From positions 1 through 53,242 of the forward strand of contig JAUCBJ010008945.1 of the NCBI GenBank assembly GCA_032718475.1: 53,242 bases of DNA, read 5' to 3'. The stretch's first letter is position 1, and each line of letters opens with the position of its first letter. Made by a program: the position numbers and the translations under genes. Below are positions 8,611 through 21,299 of this stretch, one piece after another. Origin of the DNA: Nemertoderma westbladi. Taxonomy: Eukaryota; Xenacoelomorpha; Nemertodermatida; Nemertodermatidae. The notes beneath the pieces are model-generated. The model saw only the letters and a list, made by a program, of their open reading frames with translations. It did not search any database and was not told where the DNA came from.

Positions 8611-10246
8611 TTTAAATATATTCACAGATTGTGTTCTATGTTTATAATGATAGGGCAATATAACTAACTATAATAATAATAGGCGCCTATTTAAATTAAT
8701 ATATTAAGTGAGAAAGAGGGTTTGTTGATCGCTGCACAATCCTACTACATATGGATAGACCTATATTACAATAGTATAAAAAACCAGGTAGTAAGTAGGT
8801 TAGGGGTTCCTTTATTGTTTTTATGTTGGTTTCTCTTGTACAACTCGATGGTGCTATTAGTTTATGTAATTCGTATAGTCGACGTATCTAAACACGAAAT
8901 AGGGTTAACAATTGTATTAGTTATTTAGTTTAATTAAAAGTAAATAAGATATACTTTTATAATTATGGTCAAATACAATTTTATTTCCTTATTAATTATT
9001 TATAATAATATATTCATTATTAACTTGTATTCTGCACAGAATAATAAATCGAATTGTCATAAAACAATATTATTTTATTGATTATTGTTTCTGCATTGGC
9101 GTAGGACTGAAGACCCGTGGTTTTGCATTTCTGACGCGACCAATAAATGGTAATGAATGAATTAAAAGTCAATAACATTAGGCAGTTCGACATGGGGGGG
9201 GGGGGGGGTCTCAGAAAAAGGGACCTGAAACAACAAATAACTAACTCAATATGAAATAAAGTTACAATCTGACCTGTCGAATTATTTCAAACAAGGCAGA
9301 GCTGCGTAGCAGGCACTTATGTGACTCTTAAGTCGATCTAAATTTTAATAAAGTACCGGTACATAAATTTGACTTGCTGATAGGCAACTTTAATTTGGTA
9401 TGAAAAAATATTATTTTGCCCATTAGTTAAAGACAGTAGTTACAGTTGAACAGCGACAATGTCCTGACAATATAGCCCGGTCAGCTTAGTCAACTCAACT
9501 AGCGGAAATAGTGGGTAACCCAAAACTAATTCGCAATTAATCCGAACCAATTATTTTATTCTACGTTATCTTGCTAATATTAATAACAAAAACAATTTTA
9601 AAAAAATACGATTTTCCCAAAACTTGGTACAGACAATCTTAGTCCAGTGAATATCGATTGAGAGAAATTTATTTCCAATTTCGTCAACATTTTTTCAAAT
9701 TGCATAAAATATATTATTATATTATAGGTTCCAAATATTAATTTATATGGTAAACAATGGCTGTTTGTAAATGTCAGCAAGTAAAGTACGGGTTGTATAT
9801 GTAATTGTTAAGGGAACCGTTTTCTACCTACAGCTACACCACATACATAACCAGAAAGAGGGTGACATTATGTTCATAATACAATAATACGGTTTAAAAC
9901 GTGAAGCACCCCAATAACTGAGTGTCCGCAGATTTCGCCATTTCGCGTCCTTCATGTAACGCCATCAGAAAACTAACTTCCAATGTGGATGAGCTAGCGG
10001 TATAAGTTTTCATGAATTTATAAATGTAGCACGAGCCTACTGTTGTAATTGGTAATTGCAACAAATTTATACCAATATGAATATAGCTACTGTAGGTATG
10101 GCTGACACGATGATTCGTCATTCATGTTACGGTCTTATTATTATTGTAAAATCTTACGTATACATTTTGGGGTAAATAGTAAATGTTTATCGTTGTCTTC
10201 AGATCATTGCGCACCTAATGAAGTATAACAATATACCAATGCGCTA
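8611..10246. other. intergenic, no gene seen
   Basis: Very AT-rich sequence with a G-run at ~9194-9207. Short ORFs on either strand have no recognisable content. Confidence 0.4.
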
Positions 10247-10504
10247 TATCGTAGCTTAAGTGTCATAAGGCCCTAAGTTGAGTTTTGTCTGAAATTATTT
10301 TGTTATACAATTCTACACTTTGGCTCGAAACACAAAAATTGGCAAACGCATGTTCCAGAATTGATATGATTTTTACATGGTGAACTCTTGGCGCAAACCC
10401 ATGAAAAGTATATATAGATAATTTTAAAGCTTATTTCATTGCGAGTACTTTGAAAGGCAATCTGGGCTACATACCGAGGGCCTTATGACACTTAAGCTAA
10501 GATA
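10247..10504. mobile_element. small inverted-repeat element (MITE-like)
   Basis: A perfect 23-bp inverted repeat (TAGCTTAAGTGTCATAAGGC plus CCT at 10252-10274; its complement at 10477-10499) encloses ~200 bp. It extends with one mismatch to about 28 bp per arm. There is no coding capacity. I could not identify a target duplication or superfamily. Confidence 0.6.
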
Positions 10505-12057
10505 TGTTAAAGAATTACAAGCATTGGATGACATCATGCGTCCATTCATGTAACGCGTCCGCATTACATGAACAATCATTACATGAAAAGACTGTAAGTC
10601 ACCCTTTCCAAAATTCACTTTTTCTGGACCTAAAAAATGCGTTCTATCTAATGGAATAGTAGAGAACACCGTATCTACTCTACAGTAGTTCTCGATATAA
10701 AAAAGGCCGTAAGTCACAACATATGTATAGTGTTACAAATGAAAAAGACCGTAAGTGCGATACAAAAGACTAAGACAGTAACTACTTAAATTTATGCAAA
10801 AAAACGGTTTTTTGTCATTGCATAGATAATATGAAAATTCGCAGACGGTTTATTGAAATTTGTCTTTTGACATGCGGTTTTTTACTATTAGCAGAAAAGG
10901 CGCGAAATTCAAAATTGAAATTTTACCAAGTGACTTGCGGTGTTTTATCATCATATGGCTGTATACTACGGAATTAGAGCAGAATTTAATGAGGATTTCA
11001 CATCTGAAAGCGGCTTAGCGAGATCTGTTCCTGTTGTATGCATTTCCATTATGATGGGAGAAAGCTTGTAATAACTGTTTAGTTGAATAATCAATGTACG
11101 CATTAAACTGTAGTAGTAAGTAATCTCCCCTCATTATTCTAATGTGGGGCGAGCGAACTAAAATTGTGATTGTAGCTTTGTATTGTTTCATTATTATTAC
11201 AGTTACAACTAGATATTTTATATTGAACGCAATTTCGGAAGTTAGTACATTTTCAATTTTAACTCTTTCACAATTGTATGTTGCAATATATTCCTATTTT
11301 GCCAGTTTATACAAAAATTTATTAAAGTTTATACAAATAGGAAAACACAAGTAGAGTAAACATTGGAAACAATAGATTCCTGCTTAGTTGTGTTTAGGTG
11401 GTTCGTTGCCTTGCTTTTGCGACCGAAACTACGGGTAAGGCTCAAAATCACAAAAAGTGGCCAAAAAAATTATTTTTTTTGTAAAAAAAAAAAGGTTTCC
11501 CAAAGTATGTAATATTATATATCACCAGAAAGCTCTAGATGCGCTGAATTCAATGGTGGTAATTTCCCCAATAGCCCCGACCTCCTGGTAACAAATAATT
11601 GAGAAAAACTGATGTCCATTCCTGTAACACTTGTCCCACAATGTAACGCCCGATATCAGCCAATCAGAGCCCTTGAATGGTGATTTCCGATGCCTGTAAC
11701 AATTTGTCCCACCATGTAACACCAGTTGTAATTACACTGAAATGTTAAATTAACCTAGATTTCGTCTCTGAGTGGGAGCTATGCAGCCATACCTGATCCC
11801 AGTAACACCTCCCAATAAAGCTTATTTGAAAATATAATCAATCATAATAAATATTTATGTTCCCCATTTCTGGAAAAATTATAAAATATTATAGTTTATC
11901 AAATAAACATAAAGAATTTTTTAAAACATTTTAACCACTTTAAGTACTTTAGTGACGATTTATATGAAAATTCACAAAGTATGACGAGTTTATTACCGAG
12001 TTTATAACTGTATATCAATATGGCTGAGCAGTTAGTCAAAACCTATAAATTGTTCAT
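10505..12057. other. intergenic with short internal repeats, no gene seen
   Basis: AT-rich DNA. The word CCGTAAGT recurs at ~10705 and ~10748, with a variant at 10588 and an inverted form near 10930. A pair of direct repeats, CTGTAACA...TTGTCCCAC.ATGTAAC, occurs at ~11622-11650 and ~11693-11722. Confidence 0.4.
10978..11040 (+). repeat. fragment of a dispersed repeat (copy 1)
   Basis: About 60 bp resemble 23517-23585: both share AGAATTTAATGAGGATT, then ATCTGAAA, CGGCTTAG/CCGCTTAG and a similar tail. This is probably the same old repeat family. Confidence 0.5.
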
Positions 12058-12231
12058 CTGTTTCATCTCCACCCTCCACAGAACCTCCTGTTAGTACTCC
12101 CCACTCCATCTTCTACACCCTCCACAGACCACAGATTCTCCTGTATTCCAAACGTTATTTTGTATAGCCGCCACGGATCTTCCCATACCCCCCACTCCTA
12201 CAAAACATGTAAATTGTTCATTATCACTTTC

Positions 12232-14560
12232 ATCCCCACCCTCCACAGATCCACCTGTACCTTCCACTCCATCTTCCCCACCCTCCTCAGATCCTCCTGT
12301 ACGTCTCACCCTGTCTCCCACACCCTCCACAGATCCTCCTGTACTTCTCACCCTGTCTCCCACACCCTCCACAGATCCTCCTGTACTTCTCACCCTGTCT
12401 CCCACACCCTCCACAGATCCTACTGTACTTCTCACCCTGTCTCCCACACCCTCCACAGATCCACCTGTACCTTCCACTCCATCTTCCCCACCCTCCACAG
12501 ATCCTCCTGTACTTCTCACCCTGTCTCCCACACCCTCCACAGATCCTCCTGTACTTCTCACCCTGTCTCCCACACCCTCCACAGATCCACCTGTACCTTC
12601 CACTCCATCTTCCCCACCCTCCACAGATCCTCCTGTACTTCTCACCCTGTCTCCCACACCCTCCACAGATCCTCCTGTACTTCTCACCCTGTCTCCCACA
12701 CCCTCCACAGATCCACCTCTACCTTCCACTCCATCTTCCCCACCCTCCACAGATCCTCCTGTACTTCTCACCCTGTCTCCCACACCCTCCACAGATCCTC
12801 CTGTACTTATCACCCTGTCTCCCACACCCTCCACAGATCCACCTGTACCTTCCACTCCATCTTCCCCACCCTCCACAGATCCTCCTGTACTTCTCACCCT
12901 GTCTCCCACACCCTGCACAGATCCTCCTGTACTTCTCACCCTGTCTCCCACACACTCCACAGATCCACCTGTACCTTCCACTCCATCTTCCCCACCCTCC
13001 ACAGATCCTCCTGTACTTCTCACCCTGTCTCCCACACCCTGCACAGATCCTCCTGTACTTCTCACCCTGTGTCCCACACCCTCCACAGATCCACCTATAC
13101 CTTCCACTCCATCTTCCCCACCCTCCACAGATCCTCCTGTACTTCTCACCCTGTCTCCCACACCCTCCACAGATCCTCATGTACTTCTTACCCTGTCTCC
13201 CACACCCTCCACAGATCCACCTGTACCTTCCACTCCATCTTCCCCACCCTCCACAGATCCTCCTGTACTTCTCACCCTGTCTCCCACACCCTGCACAGAT
13301 CCTCCTGTACTTCTCACCCTGTCTCCCACACCCTCCACAGATCCACCTATACCTTCCACTCCATCTTCCCCACCCTCCACAGATCCTCCTGTACTTCTCA
13401 CCCTGTCTCCCACACCCCCCACAGATCCTCATGTACTTCTCACCCTGTCTCCCACACCCTCCACAGATCCACCTATAACTTCCACTCCATCTTCCCCACC
13501 TTCCTCAGATCATCCTATATTTCTCACCCTGTCTCCCACACCCTCCACAGATCCTCCTGTACTTCTCACCCTGTCTCCCACACCCTCCACAGATCCTCAT
13601 GTACTTCTCACCCTGCCCCCCCCCCACACACCCTCCACAGATCTTCCTGTACTTCTCACCCTGTCTCCCACACCCTCCACAGATCCCCCTGTACTTCTCA
13701 CCCTGTCTCCCACACCCTCCACAGATCCTCCTGTACTTCTCACCCTGTCTCCCACACCCTCCACAGATCCACCTATCTATACCTTCTACTCCATCTTCCC
13801 CACCCTCCACAGATCCTCCTGTACTTCTCACCCTGTCTCCCACACCCTCCACAGATCCTCATGTACTTCTCACCCTGTCTCCCACACCCTCCACAGATCC
13901 ACCTATAACTTCCACTCCATCTTCCCCACCTTCCTCAGATCATCCTATATTTCTCACCCTGTCTCCCACACCCTCCACAGATCCTCCTGTACTTCTCACC
14001 CTGTCTCCCACACCCTGCACAGATCCTCCTGTACTTCTCACCCTGTCTCCCACACCCTCCACAGATCCACCTATACCTTCCACTCCATCTTCCCCACCCT
14101 CCACAGATCCTCCTGTACTTCTCACCCTGTCTCCCACACCCTCCACAGATCCTCATGTACTTCTCACCCTGTCTCCCACACCCTCCACAGATCCACCTAT
14201 AACTTCCACTCCACCTTCCTCAGATCATCCTATATTTCTCACCCTGTCTCCCACACCCTCCACAGATCCTCCTGTACTTCTCACCCTGTCTCCCACACCC
14301 TCCACAGATCCTCCTGTACTTCTCACCCTGCCCCCCCCCCACACACCCTCCACAGATCTTCCTGTACTTCTCACCCTGTCTCCCACACCCTCCACAGATC
14401 CTCCTGTACTTCTCACCCTGTCTCCGACACCCTCCACAGATCCTCCTGTACTTCTCACCCTGCCCCCCCCCCCCCCACACACCCTCCACAGATCTTCCTG
14501 TACTTCTCACCCTGTCTCCCACACCCTCCACAGATCCTCCTGTACTTCCAAATTCGTCTT
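12232..14560. repeat. 42-bp minisatellite with 126-bp higher-order repeat
   Basis: The array has two 42-bp unit types. Type A contains ACAGATCCTCCTGTACTTCT, then CACCCTGTCTCCCACACCC. Type B contains ACAGATCCACCTGTACCTTC, then CACTCCATCTTCC. The order B-A-A recurs strictly: B units begin near 12461, 12587, 12713 and 12839 (126-bp steps) and so on. Both strands and several frames stay open for hundreds of codons. Minus reads EGVGDRVRSTGGSV-type 14-mers; plus reads TDPPVLLTLSPTPS-type 14-mers. Homopolymer C tracts near 13615, 14330 and 14463 break the 3-bp phase. Degraded C-rich copies flank the array at ~12060-12231 and 14561-14880. I regard the long ORFs as by-products, although the minus frame could once have been the C-terminal tail of the gene next to it. 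Confidence 0.9.
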
Positions 14561-14753
14561 CCACATCCTTCACAGATTCTCTTGCATTCCAAAGATTATA
14601 CGCTCCACGGATCTTCCCATACCCCCGCTCTTTCAAAACCTGTAAATTGTTCATTATCACTTTCATCCCCACATTCCACAGATCATCCCATACTTCCCAC
14701 TCCGCCTCCATTCGTTTCTCCTCTCGCACCTCTACCTACTGCTCTCGCACTAA

Positions 14754-17040
14754 CTACTCCTCTCGATCCTCCAACTGCTCCCCTTGCACCTCTACCTTTT
14801 CCCCCCACACCTCCAACTGCCCCCCTTGCACCTCTATTTTTTCCCTCCCACCTCTAACTGCTCCCCTCACAACTCCAACTTCTGCCCGCCCACCTTTAAG
14901 ACATCCTCTTGCACTTATACTGCTATCCCCTGCCTCTCCACCTCCACCGATATCGCCCACTTCTTCCTTCCTTACATCATCAGCATCAAGCATTCCATCT
15001 GATTCATCGTCTTCAATAGTTTCAATGACATCTTCCACCTGTGACACATGGACTGCTACGCAATGCTCGATGCAGAGTAGTGGACACACTTTCTTACAAG
15101 AAATATTTTTATTATAGATAGCCCCACCCTGGTTATATAAAATCTCGTGGGCCTTTCCAATTCCCTGGATGGGGCCGATGTTACTTGGTATGGGATCCTT
15201 TACCAGTTCCACATCATTAGCCGAGTATGAAAATATCTTAGTTTTAATACGAGTTTTCAGCATGGCAATTATGTCATTGAAACTAGGGGTATCGTCATCA
15301 ATGTTCATGCCAATAATGTTTGACAATGTCCTCTTAATCGTTCCACCAACTCCATCCGCTGGGCCCTTCCCATGACCAGCCTCCAAATATATCCAACGGA
15401 TTTGTTTATTCTTAGCTTTAGCTACTTCATTAAATAGAAATACAATAGTCCTATTGCGATACTGTGATGTTGGGGAGTCAGTAATAATTGTAATCGTATG
15501 AATGTGGTTGGAAGACAATACATCATAAATAAATTCCTGGAGACTGGCAAAAACGGCTGCTGCTTTATGATCTGTGCATTTACTTATTGCTGCGTATGAT
15601 TGGCAGTCTGATCCCTTCTCTCCTTGCCACAAGGAATGGGTGAATCGATAAACTTTCCTGACAGTAATAGGCACTTTGTACCTCTGCTGGTCGGGGAATG
15701 AGGAAGTTCTCACTCCAGTCTGTATGGAGTATTACTGAAGTGTTGTCACGACGAGCCTTTGCATCTTTAATAGCACTGTATGCGATATAACACGCTGAAT
15801 ATGGTCTTTCAGGTAAGATAGCTCTTTGAGTAAAATAGGAATCAGATTACCAAGTTTAATATACATTGTTACCTTCATCCAGTTATGAGAACGATATTCC
15901 TTTTCTGGGTCCTGTTCTTGTACCCATGCTTGCACTGAAATTTCTAAATTTTCCAGTTTCAGAGTTATCAACCAGTTGGAGTTCTCCCTTAATGCTAGTT
16001 CATCAGCTGAAGCTGTGGATGGGGATAACTTAACGGAATAACTAATGATTTTATCAACCCCTCCACTAATAGGTGTGGATTCATACATTTGCTGCAAAGA
16101 CATGTGCCCCAGTCACTGGCAGAAGGTTGTATCACGTCTAGATGGCCAATACTTACAAAATATTGCATAAGAACAACTCCTCTTTTCAACTGTTTCAAAC
16201 TGAATATGAAGGATTCTAATGTACTCAATGCGGTATCGTAATGGTATTTCGGATTTCATAGACCCCAGCTGACATGCAACATGCTTCTTACGTTTATCCG
16301 GGCATTCTTTTGATATTGAATCTCTTCTCTAGCAAATCGAATAACTGCAAATCATTGTCATCACGAAATATCGGTTGTGATAAAGATGTATTTAATCGGA
16401 GGCGGCAACCCAAAGACCGTAATTTAGACAGTAAGAACGGATTAGAATCTCTCGTCAGCTTTCTTTTAGTTCTCGGAGTTAACACTTTGCTAAGCGAAGA
16501 CGAAGACAAGGGTTTGCTTCCTTTGCATTTGTTAATCTTGAGGCTTTTACGTGAGAGCTTCTTCACTTGTGATTCTAAATAGTATATCTTCCATTTCAAC
16601 TCTACAATTTGCATGTTTTTTTGTTGCAGTGTGGCTCTTCTCCTCATGGTATACCTGACACTCCGTATCGACGACGACTGTGACTGAGTTCTACCAATTA
16701 AAATTTGTGTATTATCAATATTGGTTCCCGTAGTGGTCGTAGGAGTAACTGTTATGGGTTCTTTATTTTTCTTATCTTTCTGTGCTTTCCGATATTTTTG
16801 TTTTCTCAAACGTTCCTTCTCTTGAATTTCCTCCACCTTTTTTCTCGATATGATTGGTCGCCTTGTTGACATTCTCTGACGTCGTGCAGCTTCCTTCACT
16901 TTCTCAGTCTCCCGGAATAATGCATGCTCACCAGCATCCCGATGTCTCTGTCGGTGAAGCGCAACCCTATCCCTTGTCCGTTTCCGCTGTAATTCAAGCA
17001 CTTCCGAGGATGTCTTCTTCTTGACAGGTTGCACCATCAT
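14754..17040 (-). pseudogene. transposase-like gene, broken by frameshifts
   Basis: Read on the minus strand this is one protein in pieces. 16294-17040 encodes the N-terminus: a basic region rich in Arg/Lys followed by a leucine-spaced coiled coil, somewhat like bZIP. Around 16100-16290 two frames alternate (SYAIFCKYWPSRRD in one, SDWGTCLCSKCMNPHLL in the next), which shows frameshifts. 15732-16103 continues the middle. 14754-15713 holds the core, TITIITDSPTSQYRNRTIVF and then EAGHGKGPADGVGGTIKR. The motif order TDSPTSQYRN ... HGKGPADGVGGT is one I know from a widespread, poorly named metazoan transposon-derived family with an RNase H/DDE-like core. I cannot name the superfamily. The C-terminus runs into degenerate repeat sequence bordering the minisatellite. 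Stops at ~16130 and ~15730 interrupt it. Confidence 0.65.
16294..17040 (-). CDS. N-terminal ORF of the broken transposase-like gene (basic/coiled-coil)
   Basis: The 248-codon ORF starts MMVQPVKKK. It is highly basic, with residues ~15-95 dominated by Arg/Lys/Glu helices, a Thr-rich linker, then a coiled coil (~140-165) and a Ser/Lys/Leu-rich end. It may be the DNA-binding part of the element. The rest of the protein follows downstream on the same strand in other frames. Confidence 0.5.
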   Translation of the reverse strand: MMVQPVKKKTSSEVLELQRKRTRDRVALHRQRHRDAGEHALFRETEKVKEAARRQRMSTRRPIISRKKVEEIQEKERLRKQKYRKAQKDKKNKEPITVTPTTTTGTNIDNTQILIGRTQSQSSSIRSVRYTMRRRATLQQKNMQIVELKWKIYYLESQVKKLSRKSLKINKCKGSKPLSSSSLSKVLTPRTKRKLTRDSNPFLLSKLRSLGCRLRLNTSLSQPIFRDDNDLQLFDLLEKRFNIKRMPG

Positions 17041-17934
17041 ACATTTAGTATATGTTTACAAGTTGATTTACAAATATATTTCACCATTACTGCATTAAAT
17101 AAGCTGTATACTTTACAGTTACTGCCTGCCGTAGGCTGAAATATATTGTGTGTGGTGTACCAGTAATCTGGTTCGGGTAGTGTTTAGTGTACAGTAAATT
17201 CGAAGTTAATAAGAATAAGGTAATAATAATGATGAAATGAGCTCTGTGCATATTGATTGACCAAAGACGGTCCTAATGCATTTATTTGGTGACCGACCTG
17301 GTAAGAGCAGAGAAGATAGATCTAAGATGGAATGCATTCCATATCAGACAGATCAGTATTATTAGACCAATTTTTATTTACTAGCAATATCTTGATACCG
17401 GAACGGCAAGCTGATGTCAAATAAGTAATGAAATGTAGTCTCCATTCTATACCGTAGTCAGTATTCAGTACAAATTCACAGTTAATACTGCTGTTCTGTG
17501 TGCATGGCCTACAGCCTTATCAATATCATAAAGTCTGCACTACTAAAGTGTTACAGGTGAGACATGTCCCATTCTGTAGCCCAAAATTATTCGATTTACA
17601 TGTTATATGTGGGACGTTCAGCCCTGTAACGATTTTTTGTGTTACTAATTGACATAATCGACTCGCACGTATAAAACCAGCCATATCTCTGGTTGTGTTT
17701 AGTATTTTTTCGTAAAATCTGGAACATTCAACTTCTCGAAGATTTTCCTTTCAAATAAGAATTTAGTTTATAGAATCCCAATAAAAACCTTTTGGTGAAT
17801 TCAGTTGTCACCGTTTGGGAGAAGTAATTGTCAAAAATAGGGGTATTGTATCTATTGTTTTATTTAAATATGATATCAATAAAACAATTTGGAAGTTATT
17901 CCATTGCATTCCTCTATTATTTAGCGTTAAAATG
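17041..17934. other. intergenic, no gene seen; ends in hAT target site
   Basis: AT-rich upstream flank of the transposase-like gene. The last 8 bp (17927-17934, TTAAAATG) are the left target-site duplication of the adjacent hAT element. Confidence 0.5.
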
Positions 17935-19005
17935 CAGGGGCGGATTAAGGACATGGCGGCCCGGGTGCACTTTTCCACTGGTGCCCCCCCCCCCCCCCCC
18001 CCCCACCCCTGTTGTATCTTGATGTATTTTGATTTTCGAGTTACAAGGATTTACCTTACAATTTCTAACCAGTATACTTACTGTATATTACATCATGTAA
18101 ATTATATAAATTTTCACAGCTGTTCCTAAGCCAAAACAATGTAACTCGCATGAGATACATGGTTTACGCTTATAGTTACATGTAGTGTCATTATCACATG
18201 AGAGTTACATACATTCTACCCCATTTTTAACCCCTTTAGAGTTTAGATGCACTCTATTAAGTTCTACTGTACCACCAGATAGAGCTCGACGTAAGCTTTA
18301 AAATGATACCAATATCGTGTTACATGGGTTTCCCTTAGGACGGCAGTAACTGATTAATACGCACATAAACGCAAGCCATGAAAAACAATCTACTATAGTA
18401 TAATTCACTATAATATATTTATCAATTATTTATAATATATTTATATTTATCATTGTGATACCATTATTAGAGGGAAGCCCTATTATACGGTCACTGGGAT
18501 ATCCCAGCCGTCGAGTCAGACAACCAATAGAACCAACTCACCTTCAATATACTGTGTCTCCTTGTCTGTGCCACTAATGAACTGCATAAAAAAAACCCAT
18601 GTTAAATAAATACATGTTCTGGAATGAATATTTACGACATTTTGGCTGCCACTCCCGTTTGACTACTAAGGGCCCTCCTATTTTTGTTTCACTGGCATTC
18701 TTAACATTTTACAGTTGCAATACATGTTAGCATTGGATGGAAGCCCAGCCCGCCCATGGGGCTTTATCCCAATCCCCATCCGGCTACTCCAATTGCCACA
18801 CAACCAATAGAATCAACTCATGTGATTTAATAACAAAAATAGTTTGTAAGTGGCTTATTCCGTTAAAAATAATGTAATAAATGATGTATAAAATAATGTA
18901 TTTTATACATTATATTGCCAACAATTGCATACATTATATGCGGCCCCTTGGCGGCGGCGGCCCGGGTGCACCTGCACCCATTGCACCCCCCTTAATACGC
19001 CCGTG
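17935..19005. mobile_element. non-autonomous hAT-type DNA transposon
   Basis: The left end reads CAGGGGCGGATTAAGG and the right end, reverse-complemented, CACGGGCGTATTAAGG. A further CCCGGGTGCAC segment occurs subterminally in inverted orientation at both ends. A perfect 8-bp duplication, TTAAAATG, flanks it (17927-17934 and 19006-19013). CAG..CTG-like termini and 8-bp duplications are hallmarks of hAT elements. At 1071 bp with no transposase ORF it must be mobilised in trans. A C-run lies at ~17984-18003. Confidence 0.9.
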
Positions 19006-19013
19006 TTAAAATG

Positions 19014-21299
19014 AGCTATAACTTGTTGAAATACACTCAGTAGATATCAAAATACATCCCCCACAATACAATTAACTTTTTTGGACAATTGAAAAACCTA
19101 CCATTTTTTAGTACTAAAATGTCTGTAAAATCTTTCAAAGTCGGAGTGGCGGTATGATTTTTTGTGCATCTGTTGGACCATAAAATTATCGTAAAAATAT
19201 ATATAGCTTTACTAGGTTCCAAAAAAATTTCATTCTAAAATTAAGTCGGACTTTTTGTGAGTGTGAGTGGCCAAACTGGCCCACGTATTTTCATGTGAGG
19301 GTAAATTATCGTCTTTTACGTATTTTTTATTTCATTCTATCATTACCTACTGTATGACAAAAATAATACAAATTTACTGTATATTGTACCGTATGGTACC
19401 TATTGTATTGTATATTTTATCTACTGTACCTACTGTAGTACTATCTATTCATCTATTATTATTATTATCATTATTAATATTATTATTCATCTATTCGTCC
19501 CCTATATGATTGATTTGTGTCAAATTACATTGCCTTTGGCAACATTATTTGATATACTGTAAATCGATCGATTAAGAAATGAATTAATTGTTTAATCGAC
19601 CAATTAATTAATTGTTTAATTAATTAATGACCTACTTAACACCAAGGTGCAAAGTGGGTCTAAATGTCGCCGAAAAGGGGTTCATCTTACTACTGTTAGT
19701 AATATAACCGTTACACTTATTACCTATTATTCTTTGGTATTGGTATGTGTAGAGTTGTGGGACCGGAGCGGTTTTTAACCGTCGTCATTACCGTGATATT
19801 ATATTCGGATTGTGCTATTATTATATTCTTGACATTACGAACAACTGCTACTAAAACTCAGTTATTCAAACGGCCTTAGAACTCAGACATTGCCAGCCTT
19901 TCAGCAGCCCACGGACGCGGCGACGCGTATAGCCCGAAAGCGAACACATCCGGTTGGGATTCCCTCGCCAACTCGTGAATCCCTTCACAGATCGGAAAAC
20001 TTTTCCGAATCTATCCCTTCGACTGACAGGACGGACAATTTACGGGTTTTATGAAAGGGCGGAGTACAGGGGATGGATAAAAATCCAGAGTTAGACTCAG
20101 ACAATGCCTGGACCGTATAGAGGGACCCTAAATTAGATGTTTTAAACTTTAAAAACAATAGCACCCCAGGTCCGTTTCCCGCAATTGTCCGTTAAAGTTG
20201 AAAACTAGCTCGGCTAATATTTATAGCAAAGGCACCGAAACATAGCATTTGGAGAGAGAAAGAGCGGATCTAACTTCGTATCAAATGGGGGTAAGCGATT
20301 TATTTATATTTTGGGTCGAAAATAAGGGCCAAACATTGTTCGTTTTTTTATTGAAATTTATCAAAAAAATTTAATTTAATTAAAAATTTCGCAATACTAA
20401 ATCCAATTCACCCAATTCTTCTTGAAACGTGTAAAATACCACCGGCACTGCATTCGTCTCGAATGGGGGTACAAAAAATATTATGTCCTATAAGTCCTAT
20501 AGGGGCCGGAAATAGATAATTGAATTTTATACAAAAACTGATTTATATTTCACTTTCTTTGAGAAAATCTGTACGCTAAACGGTCAATAATGCTACGCTG
20601 AATTCGGTTTTAACGTTGATTTTGGGTTCGATACGTTTTTAAATAAATTGGGGCCAAAAACGTAATTTCGTAATTCCAAACTCTCATTATTTAATATTAG
20701 AAAGTAGAAACATAATAACATTCCGTCAGCTTGTAACTTCTTACAGCCGCTTTACTTTGGGTTTATACTTTATAATTATTTTAACATATTTCCCACAAAT
20801 AAACAAATATTATTCCAGGTACCGGTGCGTTTTTCCCCATGTAGTTCGTTTTAACCCAGCAGACAAAAAAACACCGTCAAAATTTTTAAATCTATTTTTT
20901 GAACTAATTAATTTGTAGAGTTTCTGCTCAGGGTCTCTGAACTCCAACCAAAAGCAGATCTTTTGGGATAATAATCATTGAGAAAAATATTTATTCCATT
21001 CCCAAGTTCTTTATTAGTCTGATTAACTCGAGACATTAACACGAGAGTGTTAATGTAATATAATGGAAACGAAACATAGTTGTAATAAAAATAGAAAAAC
21101 GTAATGACATGAGTTGTTGTAGGCCTAATAATAATTATTTAAGTTAAAGGAAAAAGGGTCAAAGCCAAAGCCCTATATAAGTAATATGTACAACGTACAT
21201 GAAAACTTTATCAAATATATAATAAGTAAAGATAGTTGGGTGGGCCCCAGTATTACACGTACCCAGTCTGCATAGTTAAGAGTCGATAAATACAAATAA
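19014..21299. other. intergenic, no gene seen
   Basis: AT-rich spacer with TTAATTAAT-type palindromes near 19590-19630. No ORF has recognisable content. The last ~100 bp must include the 3' UTR of the NDC80 gene on the minus strand. Confidence 0.4.

Noticed and set aside
12091-13170. Long minus-strand Gly/Val/Glu ORFs over the same array as a separate gene
   Set aside because: They are pure repeat translation with arbitrary starts; at most they could be the former tail of the broken transposase-like gene.
12160-13908. Long plus-strand ORF (582 codons) over the C-rich array
   Set aside because: It is a by-product of a 42-bp repeat without stops; the opposite strand and other frames are equally open, and there is no non-repeat coding flank on this strand.
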